Below, piece after piece: positions 1-7,789 of a stretch of DNA of 27,737 bases. Under the pieces are notes generated by a model. It saw nothing but the letters and a program-made list of their open reading frames with translations, was not told the DNA's origin and searched no databases. The stretch lies in assembly GCA_046729855.1 (NCBI GenBank), contig JBKPHM010000092.1:1-27737 (forward strand), in the 5' to 3' direction. This stretch comes from DATHSY01 sp046729855 (GTDB taxonomy: Bacteria; Actinomycetota; UBA4738; HRBIN12). Position 1 is the stretch's first letter, and each line of letters opens with the position of its first letter. A program made the translations under genes and the position numbers.

Positions 1-384
1 GAAGGACAGCACGCTGGCCACCGAGCCTGCCACGAACGCGACCGCCGACACGAGGGCAGCTTTGGCACCGAGGACGATCCTCCGGCGAGGGATCGCGGCG
101 AACGTCGCCCTGATCGTTCCGGTCGCGAACTCCGAGGTGAAGGCGACAGCACCCAGGGCGACCATCGCGACCTGACCCAGCCAGACGCCGCGGAGGGCGT
201 TGACCACGACGTCGTCGTCTCCGCGCGCGCCCGCCTCGTTGACGTTGGTGCTGCCCACCGATGCGAGGAAGGCCGTGACCCCGACCGTCACGGCGACGAC
301 CGCGATCGTGGTCCACGTTGTGCTCCGGACCGACCGGAGCTTCGTCGCCTCGGCATGCAGCGCCCGGAGCATGACCCCGCTCAT
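1..384 (-). CDS. ABC-2 type transporter permease, N-terminal part (cut by window edge)
   Basis: Membrane subunit of an ABC exporter paired with the ATPase encoded just upstream on the same strand. About 128 residues are present. The protein starts MSGVMLRALHAEATKLRSVR, the cytoplasmic Lys/Arg-rich lead-in typical of ABC-2 permeases. A first hydrophobic helix follows (about 25-42), then a loop rich in Asp, then a second helix with a conserved-looking F-T-S-E-F-A-T-G-T-I-R segment (about 82-93). The E-x-x-x-G-T pattern there is usual for this family. The start codon overlaps the ATPase stop as ATGA, so the two are translationally coupled. The C-terminal half lies outside the window. The substrate cannot be told. 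Confidence 0.85.
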   Translation of the reverse strand, partial: MSGVMLRALHAEATKLRSVRSTTWTTIAVVAVTVGVTAFLASVGSTNVNEAGARGDDDVVVNALRGVWLGQVAMVALGAVAFTSEFATGTIRATFAAIPRRRIVLGAKAALVSAVAFVAGSVASVLSF

Positions 385-1304
385 CGCCGATCCTGCCGGC
401 CCGCGGCATGGTCGGCCGCGTCGCGCGTGAGGGCGAGATATACGTCCTCGAGCGTGACGCGCTTCGGGGTCAGCTCGAACAGGCGAAGACCGCGTTCGCT
501 CACGAGGTTGGCGATGCGCTCGGCCCCGAGACCAGTGACCGTGATCGCGTCGGCACCGGTCGAAACCACCATCGCTCCCGCGTTGGCTAGCAGCGTCATT
601 ACGTCCGTGAGATCCGAGGTTCGCACGTCGACCGCACCGTCCGCCGCCGACGCAAGCAGCTCGTCGACCGACGCATCGGCGATGAGCCGACCGCGGCCGA
701 TGACCACGAGATGATCCGCCGTCCCCTGCAGCTCGCTCATGAGGTGGCTCGAGACGAACACGGTCCTGCCCTCTGCGGCGAGCGAGCGGAGGAAGCCGCG
801 GATCCACACGATGCCCTCTGGGTCGAGGCCGTTCACCGGCTCGTCGAGCATCAAGGCCGGCGGGTCGCCGAGGAGGGCGGCCGCGATGCCGAGCCGCTGG
901 GCCATCCCAAGTGAGAACCCGCCCGTCCGGCGACCGGCGACGCTCGAGAGCCCAACGAGCTCGAGGACCTCGTCGATGCGCGAGCTGGGGAGGTCGTTGC
1001 TTTGCGCCAACCACAACAGGTGATCGCGCGCCCGACGTCCCGGGTGCGTGGCGGAAGCGTCGAGGAGCGCCCCCACCTCGCGTAGGGGGAAGCGCTTGCG
1101 CACATACGGCTCGCCGCCCACCATCGTCCTCCCTGCGTCGGGCGCGGCCAGCCCCAGGATCAGGCGCATCGTCGTGCTCTTGCCGGCGCCGTTCGGGCCG
1201 ACAAAGCCCGTCACGCGCCCAGGAGAAACCGAGAACGTCAGCTCGTCGACCGCAACGGTGGCGCCGTACCGCTTGGTAAGACCTCGAACTTCGATCGTGC
1301 CCAT
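381..1304 (-). CDS. ABC transporter ATP-binding protein
   Basis: Nucleotide-binding subunit (307 aa) that powers the adjacent ABC-2 permease. Walker A is GPNGAGKST near residue 39. The signature region reads SLGMAQR rather than the textbook LSGGQ, as in many DrrA/NatA-type exporters. Walker B with the D-loop reads LMLDEPVNGLDPEG, and the switch His is in SSHLMSE. A C-terminal extension of about 90 residues matches the usual exporter layout. I chose the ATG at 1304 because the domain begins there (MGTIEVRGLTKRYG). The open frame runs further upstream but that extension is low-complexity. A TACGTT hexamer lies 7 nt before this ATG, so the transcript may be leaderless. It diverges from the sensor kinase gene. 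Confidence 0.9.
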   Translation of the reverse strand: MGTIEVRGLTKRYGATVAVDELTFSVSPGRVTGFVGPNGAGKSTTMRLILGLAAPDAGRTMVGGEPYVRKRFPLREVGALLDASATHPGRRARDHLLWLAQSNDLPSSRIDEVLELVGLSSVAGRRTGGFSLGMAQRLGIAAALLGDPPALMLDEPVNGLDPEGIVWIRGFLRSLAAEGRTVFVSSHLMSELQGTADHLVVIGRGRLIADASVDELLASAADGAVDVRTSDLTDVMTLLANAGAMVVSTGADAITVTGLGAERIANLVSERGLRLFELTPKRVTLEDVYLALTRDAADHAAGRQDRR

Positions 1305-1462
1305 GCCCACGAACGTACGTAGCAGCGGTCGCCTCTCCATCACGCCGGCGAGCGGATTCCGAACTCCCCTCCGGAAGGGCCATTGGCCCCGTGCATCACT
1401 CCCGAGTGGGAGGGGCGAAGCGGCTCCCCAGGGTGACGCGGATGCACAGGCCTGGCGAGACA
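1305..1462. promoter_or_regulatory. Divergent control region between ABC exporter and two-component genes
   Basis: It holds the outward promoters of the ABC operon and the kinase gene. A possible -10 (TACGTT, minus strand, 1312-1317) ends 7 nt from the ATPase ATG. Two symmetrical elements are visible: GGGCCATTGGCCC at 1377-1389 (6-1-6, perfect) and CACTCCCGAGTG at 1397-1408 (5-2-5, perfect), the latter overlapping a CTCCC/GGGAG hairpin. NarL-family regulators bind short inverted repeats, so these are candidate operators for the regulator encoded at 2653. That assignment is inference. Confidence 0.4.
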
Positions 1463-2656
1463 ATGGGGGCCGTGAGGTGGCAGGAGCTGACGGGAGCGGC
1501 GCGTCGTTTCGCACAGGGCACGCAGTGGCCGTGGGTCGTGGCCCTCGTTCTCGCGTTGATCTCTCTCGTCGAGGCAGCCCTTTCCTCGGATCCGAGCGAC
1601 CGTGGCGTAGCGATGCTGGTCGCGCTCGGATCCACAGCGCCGCTCGCGTTCGCGGATCGTTGGCCGGTCCCCATGGCCACCATCATCACGGCTTCAGTGT
1701 TCGCCATGCTCGCGGACACCGTTCCGACAACGGGAGCGGCCGTGGTCGGCGAGGTCATCGCCCTGTACCTCGTGGCATCGCGAACGCGACGGCTAATCTC
1801 GGCGATGTTCGCGATCCCGTTCGTCGTGAACGCGATGTTCCCTATGGGCGGAGAAGACACCTCCGATGTCGGACTCCTCCTCGTAGTGGTCGCGGCGGCG
1901 GCGCTCGCGATCGGCGACGCGCGTCGCCTCCGGAGCGAGGCGATCGCTGCGCGTGACGCGAGCCGTCGACAGGTGGCCGAAACGATGCGCGAGCAGGCGG
2001 CGATGGAGGAACGTTCCCGGATCGCGCGGGAGCTGCATGATGTGGTTGCTCACCACGTGTCGATGATCGCGGTGCAGGCCGAAACGGCTCGCTTCACGAC
2101 GCCGGACCTCTCCGAAGAGGGTAGGGAGCGGTTCGGGGAGATCGCCGAATCGGCCCGAGGTGCGCTCGGTGAGATGAGGCGCCTGCTCGGAGTGCTGCGT
2201 GCGGATGCCGGCGGCGGAGGCGAACGCCAGCCGCAACCCGGGCTCGATCGCCTGCACGAGCTGATCGACGACGCTCGAGCGACCGGAACGCCGGTTCGAC
2301 TCACGCTGCACGGACCTGTCGTGCCCCTCTCGCCAAGCGTCGATCTGGCCGCCTACCGGATCGTGCAGGAAGCGTTGACGAACGCTCGGCGCCACGCACC
2401 CAGTGCCGGTGTGGAGGTCGATCTGCGCTATGGGGAAGACGCGCTCCACTTGCGCATTCGCGATGACGGACCGGGTCCAGCGCTCGGTGGATCAGATGGG
2501 AACGGGCTGATGGGCATGCGCCAGCGAGCGACGCTGGTCGGAGGCACCGTCCGCACCGGGCCAGCCGAGGGAGGCGGTTTTCTGGTGGAAGCAGAGCTCC
2601 CGATCGAAACCGCGGCCAGCGACGTCTCTGGCCCACAGAGCGAGGTCACCGGGTGA
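1463..2656 (+). CDS. Sensor histidine kinase, NarL/HisKA_3 type
   Basis: Membrane sensor kinase (397 aa from this start) that should phosphorylate the response regulator encoded next. Four or more hydrophobic segments occupy about residues 22-155. A short coiled linker leads to the HisKA_3 dimerisation box ERSRIARELHDVVAHHVS; the phospho-acceptor is the His of ELHD (residue 192 from the chosen start). The ATPase domain shows ALTNARRHAP (N box), RDDGPG (G1) and GNGLMGMRQRA (G2). The gene overlaps the regulator by GTGA. Start choice is uncertain: the ATG at 1463 has only a weak purine stretch, and an in-frame ATG at 1442 is an alternative. The input signal is unknown; the neighbouring exporter suggests envelope or drug stress. 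Confidence 0.9.
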   Translation: MGAVRWQELTGAARRFAQGTQWPWVVALVLALISLVEAALSSDPSDRGVAMLVALGSTAPLAFADRWPVPMATIITASVFAMLADTVPTTGAAVVGEVIALYLVASRTRRLISAMFAIPFVVNAMFPMGGEDTSDVGLLLVVVAAAALAIGDARRLRSEAIAARDASRRQVAETMREQAAMEERSRIARELHDVVAHHVSMIAVQAETARFTTPDLSEEGRERFGEIAESARGALGEMRRLLGVLRADAGGGGERQPQPGLDRLHELIDDARATGTPVRLTLHGPVVPLSPSVDLAAYRIVQEALTNARRHAPSAGVEVDLRYGEDALHLRIRDDGPGPALGGSDGNGLMGMRQRATLVGGTVRTGPAEGGGFLVEAELPIETAASDVSGPQSEVTG

Positions 2657-3321
2657 CGATCCGCGTTGCCGTGGTCGACGATCAGGTGGTCGTACGTTCA
2701 GGGTTCGCGGCGCTCCTCGACACACAGGCGGATCTGGAAGTCGTGGGTACCGCGGGGGACGGCGCCGAAGCGCTCGAGCTGTGCCGGGAATTGCGGCCGG
2801 ACGTGGTGCTGATGGACGTGCGTATGCCGACCATGGACGGCCTCGAGGCGACACGCCGGGTCATCGCGGAGCTCGGCAGCAGCACCCGCGTGGTCATGCT
2901 GACCACGTTCGACCTGGACGAATATGTGTACGCAGCGCTAGCGGCAGGCGCGAGCGGGTTCCTCCTGAAGGACGCGACCGCCGAGGCGCTCTTCGAGGCG
3001 GTCCGAGTCGTGGCCAGCGGAGATGCGCTGCTCGCGCCGAGTGTGACCCAACGCCTGATCCGTGAGTTCGCGCGGCTCCGCCCCGCATTGCCCTTGCCGC
3101 CAGATCGCCTCCACGAACTCACGCCCCGCGAGACGGAGGTCCTCCGCCTGGTCGCGGAGGGGCTCTCGAACGGCGAGATCGCGGAGCGACTCGTGGTGTC
3201 GGAAGAGACTGTGAAGACGCACGTGAGCAGGGTTCTGACCAAACTCGGCCTACGGGATCGGGCCCAGGCAGTGGTCGTCGCGTATGAGTCCAGACTGGTC
3301 GCTCCGAGAACGGACGCGTGA
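2653..3321 (+). CDS. Response regulator, NarL/LuxR family
   Basis: DNA-binding partner of the upstream kinase (222 aa). The receiver domain covers about 1-120, with the acidic pair at D9/D10, phospho-acceptor Asp in VVLMDVRMP (D55), the Thr of MLTTFD and the Lys of FLLKD. The LuxR-type helix-turn-helix lies at about 153-215 (LTPRETEVLRLVAEG, then EETVKTHVSRVLTKLGL). Translation starts at GTG, which overlaps the kinase stop by 4 nt. Likely targets are its own operon and the divergent ABC exporter, judging from the palindromes in 1377-1408. Confidence 0.93.
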   Translation: MTIRVAVVDDQVVVRSGFAALLDTQADLEVVGTAGDGAEALELCRELRPDVVLMDVRMPTMDGLEATRRVIAELGSSTRVVMLTTFDLDEYVYAALAAGASGFLLKDATAEALFEAVRVVASGDALLAPSVTQRLIREFARLRPALPLPPDRLHELTPRETEVLRLVAEGLSNGEIAERLVVSEETVKTHVSRVLTKLGLRDRAQAVVVAYESRLVAPRTDA

Positions 3322-3402
3322 GGGGAAGAACGCGATCAGCTCTTCCGCGGCGTGGGAGGAGACGCGAGTCAGCCCCATGGCTTGGCGGAGGTGCAGAAGC
3401 CT

Positions 3403-4137
3403 TTACTCAGCCGTGCGCGCGCTGAAAGCTCGCGCGTCGTCATCGATGAGTGGAGACGGCTTGAACCCCTTGAACGTGAGGTAGAGGCCAAGCCCCAACT
3501 CCCAGAAGAACTCCGGAATCGTCGCGATGCCCTGCGCGGCGGAGTCTGCGTCGAAGACGTCGAACATGATGGCGATACCCGACGCGATGATCAGCGGGCC
3601 TCCGATGAGTCCCAGCATCGCCAGTCCGCGAGGGACCAAGCCCGATCGGTACATCAGGTAGCCCAAGATGAGGCCGTTGCCGACGCCGACGATGAACCCC
3701 GGCCCAAGCAAGAACGACCGCTCGTACAAGGCGACGAGCGCCTGCTCGACCGTCGCGGCATCTCCGCCGGCAGCTCCCGAGAGATCCTGTCTCAGCAGGA
3801 CGACGGCGAGGAGGCTGACAAGGCCGATGGCGATGAAGGTACATTCGACGAGACGGGCCGCGACATAGCCGAGGCCGAGCGCTTCGTGCTGTCGCTTGAG
3901 GATCGGGAACAGGTACAGGGCCGTCCCGACGTTCGTGATGATGAGACCCAGCTCGAACACCGCGCCGAGAGCCACCTGCGCATCTGAATCAGCACCCGCG
4001 ATGTAATTGGAAGCATCGCGAACCGGGCCGAATAGCAGTCGCGCTGCAATTGCGGTCACGAACGTGAGCAGAAACAAGATGCCGACGATCAGCGCAGTCC
4101 TTCGCGCAGACTCGACGTTCGAACGCGCTGCACTCAT
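3403..4137 (-). CDS. DUF4386 family integral membrane protein
   Basis: Predicted polytopic membrane protein (244 aa) with about six hydrophobic helices. The order ALIVGILFLLTFVTAIAARL, then the loop GPVRDASNYIAGAD, then ELGLIITNVGTALYLFPILKR, matches the uncharacterised DUF4386 family, which in Actinobacteria often occurs alone or near regulators. I moved the start to the ATG at 4137 because a strong Shine-Dalgarno stretch (AGGGGAGGGGG) ends about 5 nt before it; the open frame runs 20 codons further. It is convergent with the response regulator gene and divergent from the cyclase. No function is known for the family. Confidence 0.85.
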   Translation of the reverse strand: MSAARSNVESARRTALIVGILFLLTFVTAIAARLLFGPVRDASNYIAGADSDAQVALGAVFELGLIITNVGTALYLFPILKRQHEALGLGYVAARLVECTFIAIGLVSLLAVVLLRQDLSGAAGGDAATVEQALVALYERSFLLGPGFIVGVGNGLILGYLMYRSGLVPRGLAMLGLIGGPLIIASGIAIMFDVFDADSAAQGIATIPEFFWELGLGLYLTFKGFKPSPLIDDDARAFSARTAE

Positions 4138-4223
4138 GAACGCCCCCTCCCCTTGGTGCACGAGCACGAGCCGCGGTGTGCTCGGAAGGACACTCAACGC
4201 TCCCTGCCGCTTCGGCGCGGTTC

Positions 4224-4229
4224 TAGCAT
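4224..4229 (+). promoter_or_regulatory. -10 hexamer TAGCAT directly before the cyclase start
   Basis: TAGCAT fits TANNNT and ends 6 nt before the GTG at 4236. No Shine-Dalgarno sequence is present, so transcription probably starts at or next to the start codon. A -35 is not obvious. Confidence 0.45.
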
Positions 4230-4235
4230 ACGGTC

Positions 4236-5471
4236 GTGAGGGAGACCGATGTTTCGGCGCCCACGGCCTTGTCGCCCGCCGAGCTCGCCGCCAGGGCAGG
4301 CGTCGAAGAAGACGAGATCAACCGGCTCGTCGACGCCGGCGTCCTGGTCAAGCGCGAGGCACCCGTGGGTCCGTTCCTGGGCGTCGATGTCCTGAAGATC
4401 CGCGTCGCTCGCGCGTGCGAGGAAGGCGGTCTGCCGATGGAGGCGATGGCCGCCGCGATCAAGGAAGGACGGCTGTCGTTCGCGTTCCTCGAGAGCTGGC
4501 CCTTCGAAGCGGCAGCGGCGCGGACGCCGGAGACCCACGCGGATCTTGCGGCGGAGGTCGGGCTGCCCTTCGAGACGCTGCGAGCGATCGTCGCGGCGTT
4601 CGGGTTCGCCCCGCCGCAGCCGGGCGATTTGGTGGTCGAGGCAGAGCGTCCGATCGCCTCGCTGATCGGGAAGGCCATGCAACTCGGCGCCGTCGACGAA
4701 CCGACGGCGGTGCGCTTGGGGACCATGTACGCGGAGGTGTTCCGCCGGGCCGCCGCTGCCGAGAACGAGGTCTACCACGACGGCTTCGAGATGCCGCTCC
4801 TTCGCTCGGGCCTGGACGAGCGCAAGAGCATGGAGACGGCGTCGGAGATGAGCGTGCACCTGATCCCGCTCCTCGACGAGGCCGTCTTCGCCGCGTACCG
4901 CCGGCAGCAGGAGCTCGTGTGGACGGAACACCAGATCGAGCACATCGAGCAGGCGGTGGAATCCGCCGGCATTTCGTTGTCGCCCGGCCCGCCTCCGGCG
5001 ATGGCCTTCGTCGATCTGGCCGGCTACACCCAGTTGACCGAGGAGCGGGGCGACGAGGAGGCCGCGGCGATGGCCGCGCGGCTCGCAGACATCGTGCAGG
5101 GCAGCCCCCGACGACATCGCGGCGAGGCGGTGAAGTGGGTGGGGGACGGTGTGATGATCCGGTTCAGGGATCCAGCGGGAGCCGTCCTGTCGGCGCTCGA
5201 CATCGTGAGCGATACGCCGGCGGCCGGTTTGCCACCCGCGCACGTCGGAGTGGCCGCGGGACCGGTGATCCGGCAGGGCGGCGACTACTACGGACGCACG
5301 GTCAATCTCGCGTCCCGGATCTCGGACCGAGCCGAGGCCGGGCAGGTCCTGGTGAGCGAACCGGTCGTCGAGTCGACGTCCGTACTGGACATCCGGTTCG
5401 ACTCGATCGGGCGCGTCGAGCTGGCGGGGATGACTCGGCCGATCGAGCTTTTCGAGGCGCGGCGGCGATGA
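4236..5471 (+). CDS. Class III adenylate cyclase with MerR-like N-terminal regulatory region
   Basis: Makes cAMP from ATP (411 aa). The catalytic domain spans about 255-410. All six expected residues can be placed: metal Asp D260 (FVDLAG) and D304 (VGDGV), adenine-recognising K300 and D350 (GGDYYG), and transition-state N357 and R361 (VNLASRI). The Lys/Asp pair argues for adenylate rather than guanylate specificity. Residues 11-80 look like a MerR-type winged HTH (LSPAELAARAGVEEDEINRL). Residues 85-250 resemble the helical regulatory segment found in soluble actinobacterial cyclases. No membrane helix is seen, so it should be cytosolic. It starts with GTG and has no ribosome binding site. Confidence 0.9.
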   Translation: MRETDVSAPTALSPAELAARAGVEEDEINRLVDAGVLVKREAPVGPFLGVDVLKIRVARACEEGGLPMEAMAAAIKEGRLSFAFLESWPFEAAAARTPETHADLAAEVGLPFETLRAIVAAFGFAPPQPGDLVVEAERPIASLIGKAMQLGAVDEPTAVRLGTMYAEVFRRAAAAENEVYHDGFEMPLLRSGLDERKSMETASEMSVHLIPLLDEAVFAAYRRQQELVWTEHQIEHIEQAVESAGISLSPGPPPAMAFVDLAGYTQLTEERGDEEAAAMAARLADIVQGSPRRHRGEAVKWVGDGVMIRFRDPAGAVLSALDIVSDTPAAGLPPAHVGVAAGPVIRQGGDYYGRTVNLASRISDRAEAGQVLVSEPVVESTSVLDIRFDSIGRVELAGMTRPIELFEARRR

Positions 5472-5577
5472 TCGTGGGATCGGCTCGAGGACGCAGCTGC
5501 AACCCTTCACTTCGACGCACCGCCTGGAGGCAAAGAGATTTGCGGAAGGTGAGCGCTAGATAGGGTCTTGGTCGTCG

Positions 5578-5651
5578 GCTGTACAGCGCCACCTCGTCGA
5601 GACGACCGCTCGCAGCAGCGGCTCGGGTAGGTGCTCGGGTACGTGAAGGAG
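5578..5651 (+). promoter_or_regulatory. Leader of the HelR-type gene: palindrome, 12-bp tandem repeat and RBS
   Basis: GCTGTACAGC (5578-5587) is a perfect 10-bp palindrome. GCTCGGGTAGGT (5621-5632) is followed at once by GCTCGGGTACGT (5633-5644), a tandem repeat with one mismatch. The Shine-Dalgarno AAGGAG (5646-5651) follows, 5 nt before the ATG. I looked for the 19-bp rifampicin-associated element known upstream of some helR genes and did not see it. A role in regulation is inference. Confidence 0.35.
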
Positions 5652-5656
5652 TTCCG

Positions 5657-7672
5657 ATGACGACCGAGGTGCAACGGCAGGAGGTCCATGCGGAACAGGC
5701 GTACCTCGATGCCGCTCGCGCCGACCTGGCCGCCATGCGCGAGGCGGTGATGCGGCTGAAGCCCGGGGCCGGAGACGGTGTGTCGACGGAATACCTGAAG
5801 CTGGCGTTGGCCCGGCGGCTGCGCTCGCTCCAGGATGACCCCGAGCTGCCGCTGTTCTTTGGCCGCATCGACGCGAGCGAGCCGGCCGAGACCTACTACA
5901 TCGGTCGACGCCACGTCCACGACCCGCACGGCGACCCCGTCGTCGTCGACTGGCGGGCCAACGTGTCCCGGCCCTTCTACCTCGCTACGCCGCGACATCC
6001 CCTCAGCGTTCGCCGACGTCGTCGGTTCGGGTTCCACGCCGGCGCCATCACCGCCATCGAGGACGAGCTGGTCGGCCTCGGCCAGGGCGTTGAGGGCATC
6101 TCCGAGCTGGTCGAGGCCGAGGTCGAGCGGCCCCGCACCGGCCCCATGCGCGACATCGTGGCAACGATCCAGCCGGACCAGGACGAGATCGTCCGGGCCG
6201 CCCTCGCCGAGGTGGTCTGCGTCCAGGGCGGCCCGGGGACCGGGAAGACGGCCGTCGGTCTGCATCGGGCGGCCTACCTCCTGTACGCACATGCCGAGAA
6301 GCTGCGGCGCAGCGGGGTCCTGATCATCGGGCCGAACGACGCGTTCATCAGGTACATCTCCCAGGTCCTCCCGGCCCTCGGTGAGTTCGACGTCGAGCAG
6401 CGACCGCTCCGCGAGATCCTCGGCAGCGCCATTCGCGTGCGCCGGACAGAGGACCCGGCCGCGACCCTGAAACACGACGCCCGGATGGCCGTGGTGATCG
6501 ACCGCCACATCCTGGGTCACCTTGTGCCGATCGAGGAGGCTCTCACCGCCGACGTCAACCTGACGCGGGTCCGACTCCAACCGGCGGCCCTGGACCGCAT
6601 CCGCCGGGGTGTTGTGCAACGCTCCCTCCCGTACGCGGCCGGCCGGAAGCTCTTCCGCGACTGCGTCATCGATGAGCTCGTCCGCCAGGTCGAGCGCGTC
6701 CACACGTCGGTCATCCGAGGGGATGTCACGCGGGCGCTCCGGGCCACGGACGCCGCGCGCGCCCTCGAGTCGGCCTGGCCAGCCCTTCATCCGGCGACAG
6801 CCGTGATCGAGCTGCTGACCGACCGTCGGGCGATGGCCGCAGCCGCGGACGGCGTGCTCGCCGGCGCCGAGCAGGACCGGCTCATGTGGGATCGGAAGGC
6901 CAGCAGGGCCACCGCTTCGTGGTCACCGGCCGACCTCGTCCTTGTCGATGAGGCCGCGGGCAGGATCAAGCGACCGGAGTCATACGGCCATGTGGTGGTA
7001 GACGAGGCCCAGGACCTATCGGGGATGGAGCTTCGGGCCATCGCCCGCCGGTCCCGGGGCAGCCTCACCCTGCTGGGCGATCTGGCGCAGGCCGTCACGC
7101 CGTGGGCCCCTCGGAGCTGGGACGAGGTGCTCCGGCACCTGGACGTTCGGGCACCTCGGTTCGAACTCTTGACCCGGGCGTTCCGCATCCCGGGATCGGT
7201 CCTCGAGATGGCCAATCGGCTGCTGCCGTGGATCGCCCCGACCGTCCCGATTCCCGTGCCGGTTCGCGACTCGGCGGACGCGCTCTCGGTGCAGACGGTG
7301 GAGGGCGGCCGCCTTCCGGAGGCGATCGCCGCCGCGACCGTCATGGCGGCGGCCTGGCCGGGATCGACGGGGGTCATCGTTCCTTCGAACCTGGTCGAAG
7401 CCACGGGCCGAGCCCTCACAGACCGAGCGCTGGGATGGACTGGAGTGGACGGCATCGGCGGGGATACTCGCATCACGGTTCTGACCGCCGCCGAGTCGAA
7501 GGGCCTGGAGTTCGACGCACTTGTGGTTGGCGAGCCAGCAAGCATCGTCGCGGAGCACCCCGCGACGGGCCTGAACCTTCTCTACGTCGCCTTGACCCGC
7601 GCCGTCATGCATCTCACCGTCGTTCACGCTGAGCCGCTGCCGTCCGAGCTGACCGTTCGGCTTCCCTCGTAG
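5657..7672 (+). CDS. helR: HelD/HelR-type RNA polymerase recycling ATPase
   Basis: UvrD-like motor (671 aa) of the HelD family, which pries stalled or drug-bound RNA polymerase off DNA. The actinobacterial HelR members give rifampicin tolerance. The N-terminus (about 5-35) is a charged coiled arm (EQAYLDAARADLAAMREAVM). A typical HelD segment DWRANVSRPFYLATP precedes the ATPase. Motif I is GGPGTGKTA (about 194-202), motif II is VVVDEAQDLS, motif III is LLGDLAQAV, and the C-terminal motif VI region is LLYVALTRAV. There are no nuclease or DNA-end-processing domains, which argues against a repair UvrD. A clear AAGGAG lies 5 nt before the ATG. The family is certain; the HelR sub-assignment is inferred from the actinobacterial context. 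Confidence 0.85.
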   Translation: MTTEVQRQEVHAEQAYLDAARADLAAMREAVMRLKPGAGDGVSTEYLKLALARRLRSLQDDPELPLFFGRIDASEPAETYYIGRRHVHDPHGDPVVVDWRANVSRPFYLATPRHPLSVRRRRRFGFHAGAITAIEDELVGLGQGVEGISELVEAEVERPRTGPMRDIVATIQPDQDEIVRAALAEVVCVQGGPGTGKTAVGLHRAAYLLYAHAEKLRRSGVLIIGPNDAFIRYISQVLPALGEFDVEQRPLREILGSAIRVRRTEDPAATLKHDARMAVVIDRHILGHLVPIEEALTADVNLTRVRLQPAALDRIRRGVVQRSLPYAAGRKLFRDCVIDELVRQVERVHTSVIRGDVTRALRATDAARALESAWPALHPATAVIELLTDRRAMAAAADGVLAGAEQDRLMWDRKASRATASWSPADLVLVDEAAGRIKRPESYGHVVVDEAQDLSGMELRAIARRSRGSLTLLGDLAQAVTPWAPRSWDEVLRHLDVRAPRFELLTRAFRIPGSVLEMANRLLPWIAPTVPIPVPVRDSADALSVQTVEGGRLPEAIAAATVMAAAWPGSTGVIVPSNLVEATGRALTDRALGWTGVDGIGGDTRITVLTAAESKGLEFDALVVGEPASIVAEHPATGLNLLYVALTRAVMHLTVVHAEPLPSELTVRLPS

Positions 7673-7753
7673 AGCTGGCCGCTTCAGACGTGCATCCTGC
7701 TTCACACGCCTCGATCAGAAGGTGAAGACCGTACGCCGGTGCCGGTGCATCAT

Positions 7754-7782
7754 TTGACCTCACCGTAGCCAATCCATATCGT
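7754..7782 (+). promoter_or_regulatory. Near-consensus promoter, leaderless
   Basis: TTGACC (7754-7759), a 17-nt spacer, then TATCGT (7777-7782). The -10 ends 7 nt before the GTG at 7790, so the RNA should begin at or within a base of the start codon. No Shine-Dalgarno sequence is present. Confidence 0.7.
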
Positions 7783-7789
7783 CCGGGCG

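Noticed and set aside
3322..3402. GGAAGA/TCTTCC hairpin after the response regulator gene as a terminator
   Set aside because: Only six base pairs with an 11-nt loop and no T-run; too weak to annotate.
4194..5510. 438-codon open frame on the minus strand opposite the cyclase gene
   Set aside because: Low-complexity Arg/His/Asp-rich translation with no domain; it mirrors the codon bias of the cyclase gene, which has all family motifs.
5472..5656. Rifampicin-associated element upstream of the HelR-type gene
   Set aside because: No match by eye to the known 19-bp inverted repeat; only an unrelated palindrome and tandem repeat were found.
5507..6790. 427-codon minus-strand open frame opposite the HelR-type gene
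   Set aside because: Asp/Gly/Arg-rich shadow frame; the plus strand carries clear helicase motifs.
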